Source of the DNA: Candidatus Izemoplasmatales bacterium
Lineage (GTDB): Bacteria > Bacillota_I > Bacilli_A > Izemoplasmatales > Hujiaoplasmataceae
Reading direction: 5' to 3'
Length of the DNA: 5,367 nt
Assembly: GCA_028702245.1 (NCBI GenBank)
Contig: JAQVPE010000035.1
Coordinates: 1,860 to 7,226 of the forward strand
Numbering within the stretch: the stretch's first letter is position 1; each line of letters begins with the position of its first letter. A program made the translations under genes and the position numbers. Positions 1-5,367 of this stretch are shown piece after piece. The notes beneath the pieces were generated by a model. It was not told the DNA's origin. It saw only the letters and a list, made by a program, of their open reading frames with translations, and ran no database searches.

Positions 1-704
1 CCTTCCTCGACAGCGTCAAGCATCGTCGCAATCTTGCCGATCTCGGTCACCATCCCGGTTCCCGTCACGACGCCGAAGGCCTTGCCATAGGAAACAAGCG
101 TCGACATATAGGCGAGGTTGTGCCTTTCGGCCAAGACAACTTCCTTATCATATGTGATTTGCGCGTCTTTCTCGACCGCTTCGGATTCTCCGGTCAAGGC
201 AGACTCGTCTATTTTCAGATTTGTGCTTTCGATCAGCCGCATATCGGCGGCGACATAATCGCCAGTTTCCAGATAGACGACATCTCCCGGAACCAATTCA
301 GCAGAATCAATCTCTACCATGATGCCGTCCCGGATCACCTTGGCGTGAGGCGAACTCATTTTCTTGAGTGCTGCGAGAGCATCATTCGCCTTTTGTTCTT
401 GGCTCACTCCCAGAACCGCGTTCAGAATGACGATCGCAAGGATGATAAAGCCGTCAACGAGTCCCTCGTGGCCGATGATCCCCATGATGATCGATACAAG
501 CGCGGCGATCAATAGAATGATGACCAAAAAATCCTTGAACTGGTCGAGAAACATTTGGAATAGGGTCTTTTTCTTTTTCTCCCGCAGTTCGTTTTTGCCG
601 TATCGTTCTTGCCTGATAGCTATTTCTTGTTGAGAAAGCCCTTCTTTTCTTGAGGTTGAAAGTTCCTTGATTACCGCTTTTGCTTCGTTTTGGTAAAATT
701 CCAT
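1..704 (-). CDS. Type-II P-type cation ATPase (Ca2+/Mn2+ pump), N-terminal part, truncated by the window edge
   Basis: This is a membrane pump of the SERCA/PMR1 class, which uses ATP to export Ca2+ and/or Mn2+. Only the first 234 residues are in the window. Residues about 5-65 match the cation-ATPase N-terminal domain (pattern GLSQQE...RYGKNEL near 22-40). Two hydrophobic segments, about 58-78 and 83-100, are TM1 and TM2. The actuator domain follows, with VPGD at 138-141 and the dephosphorylation-loop motif DESALTGES at 166-174. The DKTGT phosphorylation site, nucleotide-binding domain and ion-binding TM4-TM6 lie beyond the left edge, so ion choice cannot be read from the protein. The ATG at 704 follows a GAGGAG-type ribosome binding site (716-721, 10-11 base spacing). 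The upstream Mn2+ riboswitch suggests manganese export; this is inference from context. No frameshift is seen in the visible part. Confidence 0.95.
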   Translation of the reverse strand, partial: MEFYQNEAKAVIKELSTSRKEGLSQQEIAIRQERYGKNELREKKKKTLFQMFLDQFKDFLVIILLIAALVSIIMGIIGHEGLVDGFIILAIVILNAVLGVSQEQKANDALAALKKMSSPHAKVIRDGIMVEIDSAELVPGDVVYLETGDYVAADMRLIESTNLKIDESALTGESEAVEKDAQITYDKEVVLAERHNLAYMSTLVSYGKAFGVVTGTGMVTEIGKIATMLDAVEE

Positions 705-734
705 TGATATCGCCGCTCCTCACAGTCATTATGT

Positions 735-774
735 ATAAAAAATAGACCTATGCACAAACCCAGTGCATAAGTCT
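735..774 (-). terminator. Intrinsic terminator, the expression platform of the Mn2+ riboswitch
   Basis: Read on the minus strand, bases 774-763 pair with 755-744 around a 7-base loop (762-756). This gives a 12-bp stem with a single G-U pair, followed at once by A and six U (742-737). The 5' arm contains CTTATG (771-766), which is also the 3' strand of aptamer P1, so hairpin and aptamer are mutually exclusive. It lies between the ABC permease stop codon and the ATPase start, so it may also end transcripts arriving from the transporter operon. Confidence 0.88.
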
Positions 775-850
775 TGCCGCTACAATTAAACCAGGCTTGT
801 GGCCATGCATGTTGATTTAATCACGGTTTCCCGCCGGCTACTCCCTTATG
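766..850 (-). ncRNA. yybP-ykoY manganese riboswitch aptamer
   Basis: On the minus strand this segment carries the conserved core of the yybP-ykoY family: GGAGTAGC (844-837) after the P1 5' strand, and GCAAGA (777-772) before the P1 3' strand. P1 is CATAAG (850-845) with CTTATG (771-766). P2 is GCCG (838-835) with CGGC (779-776). A first arm is CGG-GAAA-CCG (833-824), with a GNRA loop. A second arm pairs 822-814 with 792-784 (9 bp, two G-U) and is capped by a GGC/GCC hairpin (804-794). The family senses Mn2+ and typically controls Mn exporters and P-type ATPases, as here. Overlap of the P1 3' strand with the terminator arm predicts an ON switch: metal-bound P1 prevents termination. The structure was folded by eye. 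Confidence 0.92.
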
Positions 851-859
851 TCAGTATTT

Positions 860-888
860 ATGATATCTTAGAAACCCTTCCTTGTCAA
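860..888 (-). promoter_or_regulatory. Sigma-70/SigA-type promoter of the riboswitch-ATPase transcript
   Basis: The minus strand shows a -35 TTGACA (888-883), a 17-base spacer and a -10 TATCAT (865-860). The predicted transcript start is about 851-853, immediately before aptamer P1. The -35 box overlaps the stop codon of the ABC permease (887-885), so the promoter begins inside the preceding gene. Confidence 0.85.
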
Positions 889-1679
889 TCGCTTATCGAT
901 TTCCTCTTGGAAATCGGTTGTTGGTTTGCTTCTTTTTGTTTTTTGAACTTCCCGATTAGAACTTCCAAAATAACCGCCAATAAAATCAAAAGGATTGTCC
1001 AAGCAAATACTTGGTCATATTGAAGATTGATTTTGGCGTTGTAGATAGCATTTCCAATCGAGTTTTTAGTCTGGGAAAGGTACTCCGCCATGACTAAAAC
1101 CTTGATGCCAAGCCCAGCAGACTGAAACAAGACCGTCTCGATCTGATGGCGCATCAAGGGGAGATAGCAATGCCAAAGGCCTGACCAAAAATTATCATCT
1201 TCGAGTTTATATACATCGACCAATTCAGGGTCCAGGTTGGTGATTCCTTCATAAAATGCTTGGTATACCAAAGGAAAAATCATCAAGAAGGTAATAATAT
1301 ACGGAGCCATTTTGAATCCGAACAATATCAATATGATGACGATTACCGAAATGACCGGTACGGTCCTGAGAATTGTCGCAAATGGTTGAAAATAGACTGC
1401 GAAACGCGGTTTAAACCCGGCAAGAATGCCAAAAAACATCCCGAGAACGAAGGCCGTGAGCAAGGCGATAATAAGTCTCAGCGCCGTCAAACCGATTGCC
1501 TGAAGTGATGCTTTTGTAGCGAACAACCCAAAAAAGGCCGCCAAAGCTTCCCAAGGGCTTGGCAAAAGGAGCGGATTGTCAATCGCCACAAATCCCACAA
1601 GCCAGATTATGAAGATCGAAAAGACCGCCAGGATGACCAGACTTGTTTTTTTTACAAACTTTTCCTCGTTATGGCTCAT
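885..1679 (-). CDS. ABC transporter permease, NitT/TauT (SsuC/TauC-like) family
   Basis: This inner-membrane subunit forms the translocation path of an ABC importer for a small, unidentified organic solute. It is 264 residues, usual for the family. The LLLPSPWEAL segment (37-46) is typical after TM1 (about 13-32). Further hydrophobic segments lie near 65-88, 100-121, 124-142, 184-200 and 224-243. The ATPase-docking EAA region is at about 151-174 (PELVDVYKLEDDN...YLP) and is degenerate: the usual EAA is DVY and the conserved Gly position is Asp. The SIGNAIYNAKINL stretch (207-219) resembles clostridial members. The ATG at 1679 is preferred over the in-frame GTG at 1694 because GAGGA (1692-1688) sits 8 bases upstream of it. 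It overlaps the substrate-binding protein gene by 11 bases, indicating translational coupling. No ABC ATPase gene follows. The substrate cannot be told from sequence. Confidence 0.9.
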   Translation of the reverse strand: MSHNEEKFVKKTSLVILAVFSIFIIWLVGFVAIDNPLLLPSPWEALAAFFGLFATKASLQAIGLTALRLIIALLTAFVLGMFFGILAGFKPRFAVYFQPFATILRTVPVISVIVIILILFGFKMAPYIITFLMIFPLVYQAFYEGITNLDPELVDVYKLEDDNFWSGLWHCYLPLMRHQIETVLFQSAGLGIKVLVMAEYLSQTKNSIGNAIYNAKINLQYDQVFAWTILLILLAVILEVLIGKFKKQKEANQQPISKRKSISD

Positions 1680-2580
1680 AATAGAAATCCTCACCCGGCA
1701 ATTCGCCGCCGATCAGATTGGGGTTAGTATCCATGATAATCGTAAAATAGGCTTCCAGATCCGCTTTGACGTCACCGGCTTCTTGATATCCTAGATTACA
1801 CCGCGGAATTGCATCCATCAACACTTGTTTCTGATAAGAATAACCAAGCGCAAGCGCCTGGTCGCTGGCAACGTCCGGATCCTGATTGACAAGGACGACG
1901 GAGTTTGAGAGCGCATCCAAAAAATTGTTAACTAATCTTTTGTTTAAGGTCGTCTTTGCGAACACTCCCGCCTGCGGATAACCGCTTTCGCCTGTTAGAA
2001 CCTCATACTCACTTTGAAGATTGATGATGTCGATATCAGCGAACTGGCTTTCAAGGACTGCCAATGATGGTTCTGCAATCAATACAACCCGCGTCTGGTC
2101 TTCCACAAACAATGAAACTGCGGTTTGGACCGAATCGACATATTGGATATCCGCAATAATGTCATTTTCCTGAAGTACGTATTTCATGATGATATCCGAA
2201 GTTTGATTTGCGCCAAACGCAGTGATTTCCCTGCCGCCTAGGCTATTGATGTCAAATGCATTATCGGTTTTAGTGATAAGAAAATAGTTGCCAAAAGTGA
2301 CAGCGCAGATGAAAAGATAATCGGGTTTTGCTTGAAACATGCGGGCGCCTAGATTTGTCGGGGCGAAGATAAAATCATGAGACTTAGAGCCAAAAGCGAC
2401 AACTAGCGGATCCGCGCCCTGAACAATGTCGACGATGTAGTTATCAGACGCTTCAAGGTAAATCTGCGCCATTTGGGGCGATCCTGAAGGAACCATGACC
2501 GTCGGTTTATCGGATGTATTGCATGCCAACATAACAAAAGATATCATTACAAGCAATATTGTCACTAAATATTTTCTCAT
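1669..2580 (-). CDS. ABC transporter substrate-binding lipoprotein, NitT/TauT or NMT1/THI5-like
   Basis: This is the extracytoplasmic solute receptor of the importer whose permease follows. It is 303 residues. The N-terminus has Arg-Lys, a hydrophobic stretch (5-18) and the lipobox MLAC with Cys20, so it is predicted to be lipid-anchored on the outer face of the membrane. The mature part has the periplasmic-binding-protein type II pattern of this family: FAPTNLGARMF in the first lobe and a GNYFLITK...INSLGGREITAFG hinge/lobe-2 stretch. Such proteins bind sulfonates, nitrate, thiamine precursors or other small organic solutes; nothing visible decides among them. The ATG at 2580 is chosen over one at 2598 because GAGGT lies 6 bases upstream (2591-2587) and the signal peptide then begins properly. 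It is the first gene of a two-gene operon. Confidence 0.9.
   Translation of the reverse strand: MRKYLVTILLVMISFVMLACNTSDKPTVMVPSGSPQMAQIYLEASDNYIVDIVQGADPLVVAFGSKSHDFIFAPTNLGARMFQAKPDYLFICAVTFGNYFLITKTDNAFDINSLGGREITAFGANQTSDIIMKYVLQENDIIADIQYVDSVQTAVSLFVEDQTRVVLIAEPSLAVLESQFADIDIINLQSEYEVLTGESGYPQAGVFAKTTLNKRLVNNFLDALSNSVVLVNQDPDVASDQALALGYSYQKQVLMDAIPRCNLGYQEAGDVKADLEAYFTIIMDTNPNLIGGELPGEDFYYEP
1688..1692 (-). promoter_or_regulatory. Ribosome binding site of the permease gene (decides its start)
   Basis: GAGGA on the minus strand lies 8 bases before the ATG at 1679, inside the 3' end of the substrate-binding protein gene. The alternative GTG at 1694 would overlap this site and has no better Shine-Dalgarno sequence. 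Confidence 0.75.
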
Positions 2581-2586
2581 TGGGTT

Positions 2587-2591
2587 ACCTC
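2587..2591 (-). promoter_or_regulatory. Ribosome binding site of the substrate-binding protein gene (decides its start)
   Basis: GAGGT on the minus strand is 6 bases before the ATG at 2580. The upstream in-frame ATG at 2598 precedes this site and would add six residues (MYRGNP) before the signal peptide. Confidence 0.75.
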
Positions 2592-2648
2592 TATACATGA
2601 AAAAACTACTGGTTATAAATCTTTTCTTATTTAAAACACCCAGTCATC

Positions 2649-2673
2649 AAAAAGCACCGAAACAAGTTCGGTG
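2649..2673 (-). terminator. Terminator-like hairpin in the leader of the ABC operon
   Basis: CACCGAA (minus, 2673-2667 side) pairs with TTCGGTG (2661-2655) around a 5-base loop. The stem can be extended by AAAG/CTTT past a bulged A. It is followed by C and five T (2653-2649). It stands about 120 bases past the surface-protein stop codon and about 70 bases before the substrate-binding protein start. It could end the surface-protein transcript, attenuate the ABC operon, or both. Confidence 0.65.
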
Positions 2674-2757
2674 TCTTTAAGGATATGATTAAGATCGCGG
2701 CTTCTGTCATGGCACAATCCTCTCGCTAGTCGAAGAATTGAACTGGTGTTCTATCGT

Positions 2758-2766
2758 ATTATAGCA
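2758..2766 (-). promoter_or_regulatory. Extended -10 promoter of the ABC operon
   Basis: The minus strand reads TGC-TATAAT (2766-2758), a perfect -10 with the TGn extension. No convincing -35 lies at 17 bases, which is tolerable for extended -10 promoters. It sits just past the stop codon of the surface-protein gene and points toward the substrate-binding protein gene. Confidence 0.65.
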
Positions 2767-2792
2767 TCATTTCGCCACGAATGAAACAACAC

Positions 2793-4460
2793 TCATCCAG
2801 AAAGCGGCCGTTTCTTTTTAAGAAAGAACACCCAGACGCCATTGGATACGAGCAAAAGACCTGACAAGCCATAAATCATTGATTTCTTCCCGAATCTATC
2901 CCAAAATGACTCTGCATCTTCATTGTTTTCTCCCCTTAACACGACCAATTCCGCATTCCTTTCGATGACTCTGATTTCAAGTTCCTTTTCATATGGAGGC
3001 TTTGAATCGGATTCAATTCTCAATGCCAGATGATAGACACCTGGGGTTGATGAATGCGCTGTGTACGAGTCATAGTCTACAAAGAATCTGCTTGTTTCCA
3101 TTAAGTCAAGTTCGCCGGTTGCCTTTAGCAATGCCGCCACATCTCCAAGAGACAGGACCATGTCGTTATAAACCTGGATGACTGCCATATTGAAGTATAC
3201 CAAGGGGCCAACCTCATCGATAACATTGATAGTAACCGTTTTGATAGTCTCATTCCCGCTCGAATCGGATATGGAAAATCGCATTTCATGGTTGCCAATG
3301 ATCTGACTGTTTTCCGAATAGTCATCATATATTAGCACTAATGATGATGACAAATCGCCATCATAGTCATCGATTACGGACAAGCCTTGTTTGACAAGAA
3401 CAGGAAGTATAATGTAGTCATAGCCGACACTGATGGTGTCGGTGCCGGTGATGATCGGTGAAGTTTCATCGACAACTTCGACATTGACGATTATATCAGT
3501 TTGATTGCCACTGGTATCTTCTGCTCTAAAAACCATTTCGTAGATTCCGATAAGACCGGCGTTTGGCGTATAATTGTCACTTACAAGCGTAATGGTCGAA
3601 GATATATCGCCATCATAATTGTCACTCGCGGAAAGCATTGCTCTGATCGCTTCCGCCCCGTATGATGATGGGTATACCGCTTTGATTGTCTCCTGCTCGG
3701 AGAAAACCGGAGCGACAGCGTCAACAACGATAATATCGACTATAATCTCGGTTTCGTTGGCGCTTGAGTCGGCAACCTTGAAGGTGGCGGTATATTCCCC
3801 AAGAACGCCGGCATTTGGCGTATAGTCGTCATTGATGAGAACAATCTCATCGGAAACATCGCCATCTATCGCATCATAAGCGTTGAGAGCATTCTTGATT
3901 TCGGTGATTGATATCGGCGTGTCGACATAGGAGATAACCGTTCCGGCATTTTGAAAATACGGTGCGCTGACATCGATCAACGAACCTTCGACATAAGCTT
4001 CATATCCATCATAAAGCAAATCTTCTTCGAGCATGAAATCCACTAGATAAGGTGGCTGTCCCGTAAAATAACTTCTGTCTGTATAGAATTTTAACGCTAG
4101 ATAGTTGGTGTATGAATCTGTCATGAAAACATGAAAAAAAGCGTTATAGCCACTACAACTTTCAAAGTCTGTGTCATCCAAGACCAAAGTGTCGACCAAC
4201 TCCAGATTGTCATACATTTCAATGATGACTTCGACATTTTCGTTTTCAAAATAGCTTCGTGAAATCGTCAACATATACTCAGTGAATGGTTTGACCAAAA
4301 AAGGTTCGAGGGAAACAAAGTAATCGCCATCAAGAACAAAATTATCTTCTGAAAGATAATTGTCTCCGCCGGGCAAATAGTGTGGCGAATAAGCTAATAC
4401 TTCTTTGATGTTTAAAACAACTCCCAACAAGATTATGGCAATAAGAGCGATTTTGCGCAT
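2793..4460 (-). CDS. Secreted, membrane-anchored surface protein with Ig-like (DUF5011-like) repeats
   Basis: A 555-residue protein of unknown role, predicted to be displayed outside the cell. Residues 1-23 are a signal peptide (MRK, hydrophobic core, cleavage likely after VLA). Residues about 24-165 form a domain I do not recognise, rich in Asp, Tyr and Phe. Residues 166-417 are three tandem beta-sandwich-type repeats of exactly 84 residues, each with AP/SP at its start, DGD (199, 283, 367), a GxY/H turn and D(S/T)S(A/G)N(E/Q)T before the last strand. Residues 418-500 are a fourth, degenerate unit without DGD. A Glu/Asp-rich linker leads to a TM helix (about 527-547) and a KKKRPLSG tail. No LPxTG sortase motif is present, so anchoring is by the helix. 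The ATG at 4460 has AGGTGG 7 bases upstream (4473-4468). Such repeats usually act as spacers or in adhesion; the function here is unknown. Confidence 0.85.
   Translation of the reverse strand: MRKIALIAIILLGVVLNIKEVLAYSPHYLPGGDNYLSEDNFVLDGDYFVSLEPFLVKPFTEYMLTISRSYFENENVEVIIEMYDNLELVDTLVLDDTDFESCSGYNAFFHVFMTDSYTNYLALKFYTDRSYFTGQPPYLVDFMLEEDLLYDGYEAYVEGSLIDVSAPYFQNAGTVISYVDTPISITEIKNALNAYDAIDGDVSDEIVLINDDYTPNAGVLGEYTATFKVADSSANETEIIVDIIVVDAVAPVFSEQETIKAVYPSSYGAEAIRAMLSASDNYDGDISSTITLVSDNYTPNAGLIGIYEMVFRAEDTSGNQTDIIVNVEVVDETSPIITGTDTISVGYDYIILPVLVKQGLSVIDDYDGDLSSSLVLIYDDYSENSQIIGNHEMRFSISDSSGNETIKTVTINVIDEVGPLVYFNMAVIQVYNDMVLSLGDVAALLKATGELDLMETSRFFVDYDSYTAHSSTPGVYHLALRIESDSKPPYEKELEIRVIERNAELVVLRGENNEDAESFWDRFGKKSMIYGLSGLLLVSNGVWVFFLKKKRPLSG
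2961..3209 (-). repeat. Degenerate Ig-like repeat unit 4 of the surface protein (residues 418-500)
   Basis: It starts at GP (418-419), exactly 84 residues after unit 3's SP, and keeps the SSTPGVYHLAL turn and a closing RVIE strand with about a one-residue shift. The DGD loop and the D-S-G-N-E-T motif are gone. It forms the membrane-proximal unit. Confidence 0.6.
3210..3461 (-). repeat. Ig-like repeat unit 3 of the surface protein (residues 334-417)
   Basis: 84-codon unit starting at SP (334-335), with DGD at 367-369 and DSSGNET at 399-405. The YTPNAG stretch has diverged to YSENSQ, so it is older or less constrained than units 1 and 2. Confidence 0.85.
3462..3713 (-). repeat. Ig-like repeat unit 2 of the surface protein (residues 250-333)
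   Basis: 84-codon unit starting at AP (250-251), with DGD at 283-285, DNYTPNAG at 295-302 and DTSGNQT at 315-321. It keeps the same register as unit 1 with no insertion or deletion. Confidence 0.85.
3714..3965 (-). repeat. Ig-like repeat unit 1 of the surface protein (residues 166-249)
   Basis: 84-codon unit starting at AP (166-167), with DGD at 199-201, NDDYTPNAG at 210-218 and DSSANET at 231-237. Units 1 and 2 are also similar in DNA: the codons for YTPNAG differ at only a few bases, which suggests relatively recent duplication. Confidence 0.85.
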
Positions 4461-4573
4461 GATGACACCACCTTTTGTCTACATAGTACGCAAATCACCA
4501 TATTTATTCTTGAAATATCTAATGCACTTGTGTTTGCTTTTTTCTTTGTCAAGCCCGCTGAAGCATCAATATG

Positions 4574-4582
4574 TGCTAAAAT
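4574..4582 (+). promoter_or_regulatory. Probable extended -10 promoter of the dehydrogenase gene
   Basis: TGC-TAAAAT reads as an extended -10 about 30 bases before the ATG, giving a short leader. No good -35 is seen at 16-18 bases. The rest of the 151-base divergent gap (4461-4611) shows no clear operator or hairpin. A minus-strand TTGACA (4552-4547) has no -10 at proper spacing for the surface-protein gene. Confidence 0.5.
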
Positions 4583-4611
4583 CAAGACATAGAGAAATAA
4601 GGAGGACTGCC

Positions 4612-5367
4612 ATGAAAGTTTTAAACAAGGTCATCGTCGTCACTGGCGGTGGCAGTGGCATCGGCAGGGAATTGGTACTTCGTTTGCTTAAAATGGGTGC
4701 CAGCGTCGCCGCTGTCGACATCAATGAGAATGCCCTCAAGGAAACATTTGAAATCGCAGGATCTCTCGCAGAAAAACTATCGACACACATCATCGACATT
4801 ACCGATAAACAGAAAGTAGACTCATTGCCAGAAGCTGTCATCAACAAGCACGGAGGCGTCGATGGCCTCATCAATAACGCCGGCATCATCCAGCCTTTTA
4901 TTCCTGTAAGCGACATCGATTATGATAAGATTCGAAAGGTAATGGACATCAATTTCTATGGAACACTTTACCTGGTCAAAGCTTTTCTGCCAATCTTGTT
5001 AAAAAGGCCGATCGCCCACATCGTCAACATCTCGAGTATGGGCGGCTTTCTGCCGGTTCCGGGACAATCGATCTACGGAGCCTCCAAAGCAGCTGTCAAG
5101 TTGATGACCGAAGGAATGCATGGAGAACTTAAAAACACCAACGTCAAGGTCACTGTGGTTTTTCCCGGAGGTGTCGGCACCAACATCATGAAAAACTCGG
5201 GTGCCGAGATGAAAGAACTAGTAGATAAAAAACAAGGCACCTACAAGATGCTGACGGCAGGAAAAGCGGCTGAACTGATCATTGCCGGCATGGAGAAAGA
5301 CAAGTATCGCCTTTTAGTCGGCTCAGATGCCAAATTCATGGATTTATATTACCGGCTGGCCCCGAAG
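4612..5367 (+). CDS. Short-chain dehydrogenase/reductase (SDR), 3' end cut by the window edge
   Basis: A cytoplasmic NAD(P)-dependent oxidoreductase of the classical SDR family, acting on an unidentified alcohol/ketone substrate. 252 residues are visible and the stop codon is not reached; the usual length is about 250-280, so most is present. Seen: the Rossmann glycine motif TGGGSGIG (11-18), Asp36 at the end of beta-2 (suggesting NAD over NADP), NNAG (88-91), and the catalytic tetrad Asn114, Ser142, Tyr155 and Lys159 (YGASK). The PGG(V)xT stretch at 185-190 closes the cofactor site. All catalytic residues are intact. The ATG at 4612 has AAGGAGG (4599-4605) 6 bases upstream. It is transcribed divergently from the surface-protein gene. 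The C-terminal part (YRLLVGSDAKFMDLYYRL) resembles SDRs near lipid or steroid-like reductases, but the substrate cannot be assigned. Confidence 0.94.
   Translation, partial: MKVLNKVIVVTGGGSGIGRELVLRLLKMGASVAAVDINENALKETFEIAGSLAEKLSTHIIDITDKQKVDSLPEAVINKHGGVDGLINNAGIIQPFIPVSDIDYDKIRKVMDINFYGTLYLVKAFLPILLKRPIAHIVNISSMGGFLPVPGQSIYGASKAAVKLMTEGMHGELKNTNVKVTVVFPGGVGTNIMKNSGAEMKELVDKKQGTYKMLTAGKAAELIIAGMEKDKYRLLVGSDAKFMDLYYRLAPK

Larger units (their letters stand above)
2581..2751 (-). other. Long 5' leader of the ABC operon, candidate structured or attenuated RNA
   Basis: The predicted transcript start (about 2751) is roughly 170 bases upstream of the substrate-binding protein start. Besides the terminator-like hairpin it contains a 7-bp hairpin (2719-2713 with 2699-2693, two G-U, 13-base loop). 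It also contains a long-range helix, AACACCAGT (2750-2742) with ACTGGGTGTT (2644-2635), with one bulged G. No known riboswitch consensus (TPP, SAM, FMN, purine, preQ1, guanidine) could be recognised. Regulation here is a suggestion, not a demonstrated element. Confidence 0.35.

Noticed and set aside
120..515. A 131-codon plus-strand reading frame
   Set aside because: It lies antisense to the ATPase actuator domain, has no ribosome binding site and no family resemblance.
454..729. A 91-codon minus-strand reading frame over the ATPase start
   Set aside because: It is in another frame of the P-type ATPase gene, gives low-complexity basic sequence, and would begin inside the leader ahead of the ATPase ribosome binding site. 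The ATPase frame has clear family motifs.
2655..2673. The 2655-2673 hairpin as a plus-strand terminator
   Set aside because: No plus-strand gene ends nearby and the plus-strand 3' side is TCTTTAAGG, a poor U-tract compared with the five T on the minus strand.
2719..2729. CTAGCGAGAGG on the minus strand, recalling parts of the guanidine-I (ykkC) riboswitch
   Set aside because: The remaining conserved parts of that class, notably the ACGG...GGGA and AAAAGCCCGGGA region, are absent, so the match is likely coincidental.
4547..4552. Minus-strand TTGACA as -35 of the surface-protein promoter
   Set aside because: At 17 bases downstream the sequence is AAGTGC. The next AT-rich candidate (TAGATA) is 25 bases away, so the pair is not supported.
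4566..4916. A 116-codon minus-strand frame antisense to the dehydrogenase
   Set aside because: The plus strand encodes an intact SDR with all catalytic motifs. The antisense product is a compositional shadow.

Overview
The window reads as an ordinary chromosomal stretch of a Gram-positive-type bacterium of the Bacillota/Mycoplasmatota kind. The reasons are strong purine-rich ribosome binding sites, a lipoprotein signal with a classical lipobox, TGG for Trp and TGA used as a stop (so the standard bacterial code), and moderate GC content (mid-40s by eye). The surface protein and the substrate-binding protein recall Acholeplasma/Izemoplasma-like or clostridial proteins, but this placement is only an impression.

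Layout, left to right. Positions 1-704 (minus strand) hold the N-terminal 234 residues of a type-II (Ca2+/Mn2+, SERCA/PMR1-like) P-type ATPase that runs off the left edge. Its leader (about 735-853) folds as a yybP-ykoY manganese riboswitch. The aptamer's P1 3' strand is also the 5' arm of an intrinsic terminator, and a consensus promoter (TTGACA, 17 bp, TATCAT) lies just upstream. Positions 885-2580 (minus) hold a two-gene operon, a NitT/TauT-type substrate-binding lipoprotein followed by its membrane permease, overlapping by 11 bases. No ABC ATPase gene is present in the window. The operon has its own extended -10 promoter and a leader of about 170 nt containing a terminator-like hairpin. 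Positions 2793-4460 (minus) hold a 555-residue secreted, membrane-anchored surface protein with three clear and one degenerate Ig-like (DUF5011-like) repeats on an exact 84-residue period. Positions 4612-5367 (plus) hold a divergently transcribed short-chain dehydrogenase/reductase that runs off the right edge.

How the parts work together. The best-supported regulatory circuit is the manganese one: Mn2+ binding should stabilise aptamer P1, block the terminator and switch on the pump, which would then be a Mn2+ (or Ca2+/Mn2+) exporter. The transporter operon, surface protein and dehydrogenase show no evident functional link to it. I see no mobile elements, CRISPR arrays, tRNA or rRNA genes.
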